From Oscillospiraceae bacterium (lineage in GTDB: Bacteria; Bacillota; Clostridia; Oscillospirales; Acutalibacteraceae): 64,000 nt of DNA. Under the pieces are notes generated by a model. That model searched no databases. It was not told where the DNA came from and saw only the letters and a program-made list of their open reading frames with translations. Numbering within the stretch: the first letter of the stretch is position 1; the number at the start of each line of letters is the position of its first letter. The stretch lies in the NCBI GenBank assembly GCA_015065965.1, contig SVPH01000008.1, positions 16,001 through 80,000 on the forward strand, given 5' to 3'. Made by a program: the position numbers and the translations under genes. Below are positions 61,004 through 64,000 of this stretch, piece by piece.

Positions 61004-61576
61004 ATGGCAAAAGCAGAATACAGAAGTGCTGTACGTTCCAAAAATCTTATTAAAAAAGCAGTTGCCAAATTGATTCATGAAAAAGAAATCGCAAAAATCA
61101 CGGTTTCTGATATAATAAGAGAAGCGGATATCAGCCGCGGAACCTTCTACGCTCACTATTCGGACGTAGGCAGCGTGCTTGAACAAATTGAAAACGAAGA
61201 ACTAAAAAACCTTATGGGGTACGTTGACCATTTCGGGCTTGAAAATGTTGTCTGCAATATTTTTGATCTTATCAAGCAGATTTGTGACTACCTTTCCAAA
61301 GACAAGGAATATTACAGAATGCTTGCGCAATCAAATGTACTCAACAACTTTCTGTGGCGGCTGGTTGAAGTCTATTATGAAAGACTTCTTGAAATTGTTT
61401 ATTCTCAACAGAAAAAAGTCGATAAGAATGAGGCAAATGCGTATCTGATATATGTTACTTCAGGCGCAAAATCAACCGTTCTTTCGTGGCTTAATGATGA
61501 AATAGATTTAACAACCGAGGAAGTTGCAAATATAGTAAGCAAACTCGTTAAACTCAACACAAAATATTATATCTGA
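61004..61576 (+). CDS. TetR-family transcriptional regulator
   Basis: 190 residues. The N-terminal helix-turn-helix (about 10-58) reads KITVSDIIREADISRGTFYAHY, a textbook TetR signature; the C-terminal helical domain with a TetR_C-type pattern binds an unknown ligand. ATG at 61004 behind GGGGAGAG; the longer in-frame start at 60941 lies in the promoter. Divergent from the GH27 operon, so it may control that operon or itself. Confidence 0.92.
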   Translation: MAKAEYRSAVRSKNLIKKAVAKLIHEKEIAKITVSDIIREADISRGTFYAHYSDVGSVLEQIENEELKNLMGYVDHFGLENVVCNIFDLIKQICDYLSKDKEYYRMLAQSNVLNNFLWRLVEVYYERLLEIVYSQQKKVDKNEANAYLIYVTSGAKSTVLSWLNDEIDLTTEEVANIVSKLVKLNTKYYI

Positions 61577-61590
61577 ATGAGCAAACCAAA

Positions 61591-61621
61591 CGGCAGGATT
61601 TCAAGCAATGAAATCCTGCCG
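61591..61621. terminator. Bidirectional terminator
   Basis: CGGCAGGATTTCA pairs perfectly with TGAAATCCTGCCG, 5-base loop, between convergent TetR and membrane protein genes. Confidence 0.88.
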
Positions 61622-61626
61622 TTATT

Positions 61627-62142
61627 TTATAATCCTAATGCCCCGAGAAGCCCGTAAGAAAAAACAGACATTATGAGATTTGCAATAAGCACACCCAGCG
61701 CAATTATCGGAAATGAGATTTTTATTCTCATATCAAGAAGCGCCGCAATCAAAGAGCCTGTCCAGCCGCCGGTACCCGGTAACGGAACAGCAACAAAAGT
61801 CAGCAAAGCCCACTTGCTTCCCTTTTGAATTTTTTCACTTTTTCTCATAGAACTTGATTCAAGTTTTTTAACGAGTTTTGCGATTGTTTTAAATTTCTTG
61901 AGAAACTCGAAAATTCTTCTTATAAACAAAAGAATAAAAGGAATTGGAAGAATATTGCCGAAATAGCAAATTACAAAAGCCCTAAAAAGTTCAACATCGA
62001 GCAATTTTGCCGCAATCATTCCGCCCCTGAGTTCAACAACAGGAAGCATTGAAATCACAAAAATTATAAGTTCCTCAGGAATTTTATCTTTAAACAAATT
62101 CACAAGAAAATCTGCAATCGTTTCTGCCATTGTTTCTGCCAT
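61627..62142 (-). CDS. Small multi-drug export family membrane protein
   Basis: 171 residues with four or five membrane helices and the family pattern ISMLPVVELRGGMIAAKLL near residue 30 and FVAVPLPGTGGWTGSLIAALL in the second half (Pfam Sm_multidrug_ex; the name rests on little experimental proof). GAGAGGACAAACA precedes the first ATG. Just downstream of the Nudix gene. Confidence 0.85.
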   Translation of the reverse strand: MAETMAETIADFLVNLFKDKIPEELIIFVISMLPVVELRGGMIAAKLLDVELFRAFVICYFGNILPIPFILLFIRRIFEFLKKFKTIAKLVKKLESSSMRKSEKIQKGSKWALLTFVAVPLPGTGGWTGSLIAALLDMRIKISFPIIALGVLIANLIMSVFSYGLLGALGL

Positions 62143-62165
62143 TGTTTGTCCTCTCTGAAAACTCT

Positions 62166-62900
62166 TTATACAATATTCTGTTCTGCAAGAAAATCATGAG
62201 CACTCTGAAGAATATTCCTGTCATTGATAAACCTCAGAGTATCCATAGCCTTATCAAAATTGAGCCAGATATAGTCCTCTATTTCCTCACGCTGAATGGT
62301 TGTCTGCGTATCCTTTGTTTTGGCAAGGAAAATCGTTACGGATTTTTCAACTCTGCCCTGAATCGTATACTCCGATTTTGAAGCAAACTGAGGCAAAATC
62401 TGAATGTGTATGCCTGTTTCCTCAAGCACTTCACGGATAGCCGTCTGCTCCGGAGTTTCACCTTTTTCAATATGTCCCTTCGGGAATCCCCAATGGGTGC
62501 TGCGTCTGTTCTTAATAAGAAGATACCTTAATTCGCCGTTGATTCTTCTGTAAACAACCGCACCGCATGAACGCTCATAAAGGCATTCCAGTTTGTATTC
62601 TCTGCCCTTTTCGGCAAATGCTATTGCATCCTCAATCTGATAGGAAATAAAACGCATGCTTTTCGGAGCAACAATATAAACCGTAGGACTGCCGTCACTG
62701 CGTTTTATTGCCGCAATCACTCTGCCGTCAAAAGTTCTGACAGGGTGATTAATACCCATGATGTAAGCGCCGTGAGACATGCTGTCATATCTCTTCTTTC
62801 CCTCAATTGCGCCGAAATTAAGTTGGTAGATGAAACCGAACTGTCTGTTTACGGAGCGGATAGGGTTAGTCACCCTTACTCTGACATATTTGCCGAGCAT
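62166..62900 (-). CDS. Nudix hydrolase with N-terminal extension
   Basis: About 244 residues. The Nudix box GHIEKGETPEQTAIREVLEE followed by TGI is intact in the C-terminal half, with WGFPKGH just before it, as in diadenosine polyphosphate hydrolases. Residues 1-105 are not part of the Nudix fold: they hold the pattern RVTNPIRSVNRQFGFIYQLNFG and look like a beta-rich accessory domain. ATG at 62900 has AAAGGTG seven bases ahead; a start at 62924 is upstream of that site. Confidence 0.87.
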   Translation of the reverse strand: MLGKYVRVRVTNPIRSVNRQFGFIYQLNFGAIEGKKRYDSMSHGAYIMGINHPVRTFDGRVIAAIKRSDGSPTVYIVAPKSMRFISYQIEDAIAFAEKGREYKLECLYERSCGAVVYRRINGELRYLLIKNRRSTHWGFPKGHIEKGETPEQTAIREVLEETGIHIQILPQFASKSEYTIQGRVEKSVTIFLAKTKDTQTTIQREEIEDYIWLNFDKAMDTLRFINDRNILQSAHDFLAEQNIV

Positions 62901-63108
62901 AATACCACACCTTTCAAAAAGCAAGCCTGAACGAAAGCCATTCTTGCCCAGATTAAATACTGATTTATTATACTAAATATTCGCTTATAAAACAATACCT
63001 TTACAGAAAATTTTTTAAAAATATATTTGTATATAATTATATCTTGATTTACACCGATACTGTGTGGTAAACTATACTGGTATAAATGTTTTTGAAAGCG
63101 GTGAAGTA

Positions 63109-63792
63109 ATGAAAAGAATTCTTGTTGCCGACGATGAAGCAAGAATCAGACGCCTTGTCTGCGACTTTCTTAAGAACGCAGGTTATGAACCGATTGAGGC
63201 TGTTGACGGTAAAGATGCAATTGAAAAATTTACTTTATCCGGCAAAATAGACCTTGTCATCTGCGACATTATGATGCCGGAAGCAGACGGCTGGGAGGTT
63301 TGCCAGAAAATAAGAGAAACCAGTTCAGTGCCTGTTTTGATGCTCACTGCAAGAAGCCAGGAATTTGATGAACTCCGTTCGTTTGAAAGCGGTGCTGACG
63401 ATTTTGTTACAAAACCGTTCAGCCCGGTAGTTCTTGTAAAAAGAGTTGAGGCTTTGCTCAAAAGGTCTCAGCCGAGCGTTTCGGCATCTGACAAAAAAGA
63501 AATTATTACCGTCGGCAGTCTTGTTATTAATATCCCTGCCCATAAAATTACTCTTGACGGTACTGCTCTTGAACTTACGGTTAAAGAACACAACATACTT
63601 GTTAAACTTGCAGGAAGCATAGGCAGAATTTTTTCAAGAGAACAACTGCTTGACAGCATTTGGGGCGTTGACTTTATCGGCGACCCGAGAACCGTTGATT
63701 CTCATGTTGCAAGGTTAAGAACAAAACTCGGCACATGGGGCGAAAAACATCTTAAAACCGTATACGGCGTAGGCTACAAGATTGAAAAATAA
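63109..63792 (+). CDS. OmpR/PhoB-family response regulator
   Basis: 227 residues. The receiver domain has ADDEARIRRL, phosphoacceptor Asp in LVICDIMMPEADG, Thr in MLTARS and Lys in TKPFSP. A winged-helix DNA-binding domain follows (about 130-227: EHNILVKLAGSIGRIFSREQL, RTVDSHVARLRTKLG). ATG at 63109 behind GGTGA. Partner of the kinase that begins at 63814. Confidence 0.95.
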   Translation: MKRILVADDEARIRRLVCDFLKNAGYEPIEAVDGKDAIEKFTLSGKIDLVICDIMMPEADGWEVCQKIRETSSVPVLMLTARSQEFDELRSFESGADDFVTKPFSPVVLVKRVEALLKRSQPSVSASDKKEIITVGSLVINIPAHKITLDGTALELTVKEHNILVKLAGSIGRIFSREQLLDSIWGVDFIGDPRTVDSHVARLRTKLGTWGEKHLKTVYGVGYKIEK

Positions 63793-63813
63793 CTGAACTG
63801 AGGTGCAAATAGT

Positions 63814-64000
63814 TTGAAAGGCTTTTTCTCTAAAATCAAAATAAGCAAAATAAGAGCAAAACTGTTTGCAACAGTTTTTGCTGCTCTTGTTGTTCTGTTT
63901 GCTTTGATTATGATATTCAGTTCACCGATGCTTTTTAAAACATTTGCTTTTCAAACGTACCGTGACCTGAGCGATATTGCAGACAGCATAAATGCATGCA
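63814..64000 (+). CDS. Sensor histidine kinase, 5' part only
   Basis: Open from a TTG at 63814 (GAGGTG eight bases ahead) to the window edge. The visible 62 residues begin KGFFSKIKISKIRAKLFATV and contain one membrane helix (about 18-38), the usual start of an OmpR-coupled histidine kinase. The catalytic domains lie outside the window, so the call rests on its place 21 bases after the response regulator. Confidence 0.75.
   Translation, partial: MKGFFSKIKISKIRAKLFATVFAALVVLFALIMIFSSPMLFKTFAFQTYRDLSDIADSINAC

Overview
The window looks like the chromosome of an endospore-forming, low-to-moderate GC anaerobe of the Clostridia, most likely a gut commensal near the Oscillospirales/Ruminococcaceae. 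This is inferred from a complete spoIIIAA-AH operon, a T-box and an FMN riboswitch of Firmicutes type, many GTG and TTG starts behind strong GAGG or AGGTG ribosome sites, and a load of glycoside hydrolases with a sugar ABC importer. No insertion sequence, prophage or CRISPR array was seen.

Layout. (1) 1-5452, minus: a five-gene operon of reductive or isomerising enzymes (old-yellow-enzyme oxidoreductase, SDR, FAD oxidoreductase, TIM-barrel epimerase, D-2-hydroxyacid dehydrogenase cut by the window edge), probably converting one unknown small molecule. (2) 5805-8264, plus: a GH36 alpha-galactosidase carrying an unusual N-terminal membrane domain. (3) 8327-11638, minus: tyrS behind a tyrosine T-box, with a HAD phosphatase and an alpha/beta hydrolase downstream. 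(4) 11625-27449, minus: the conserved clostridial sporulation and housekeeping block, spoIIIAA-AH, then nusB, a TsaD paralogue, xseA, xseB, ispA, dxs, tlyA, nadK, argR, recN. It ends in a TIM-barrel protein and an SGNH hydrolase instead of the usual spoIVB-spo0A. (5) 27584-31166, plus: YfhO and YgjV membrane proteins. (6) 31212-34157, minus: histidinol phosphatase, ispE and a CARF/DUF1887-like nuclease candidate whose start overlaps ispE. (7) 34290-41785, plus: RfbD, a G5/M23 cell-wall peptidase and a complete carbohydrate ABC importer with its own ATPase. (8) 41854-49383, minus: YhaM, DUF2804, PrmA, a QueG-like Fe-S protein, GH38 alpha-mannosidase and an esterase. (9) 49474-50749, plus: FMN riboswitch, ribU and a DNA-deoxyinosine glycosylase. 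(10) 50783-53579: patatin (minus), divergent from GH125 alpha-mannosidase plus an ABM protein. (11) 53606-55322, plus, accessory: tRNA-Thr(GGT), a multi-hairpin GTGAAAT/ATTTCAC array, a four-helix-bundle protein, a candidate structured RNA or small inverted-repeat element, and a SHOCT membrane protein. (12) 55474-64000: TrmO; a minus-strand operon of TIM-barrel protein, RlmA, GH27 alpha-galactosidase and metallophosphatase; a TetR regulator; a Sm_multidrug_ex membrane protein and a Nudix hydrolase; and the start of a two-component system.

How it fits together. GH36, GH27, GH38, GH125, the ABC importer and the esterases point to uptake and mostly intracellular breakdown of galactose- and mannose-containing oligosaccharides, possibly host N-glycan or plant galactomannan fragments. 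dxs, ispA and ispE serve isoprenoid synthesis. The most unusual material is the hairpin array with its four-helix-bundle protein beside the tRNA, the inverted-repeat RNA-like unit after it, and the CARF/DUF1887-like protein with no CRISPR locus nearby.
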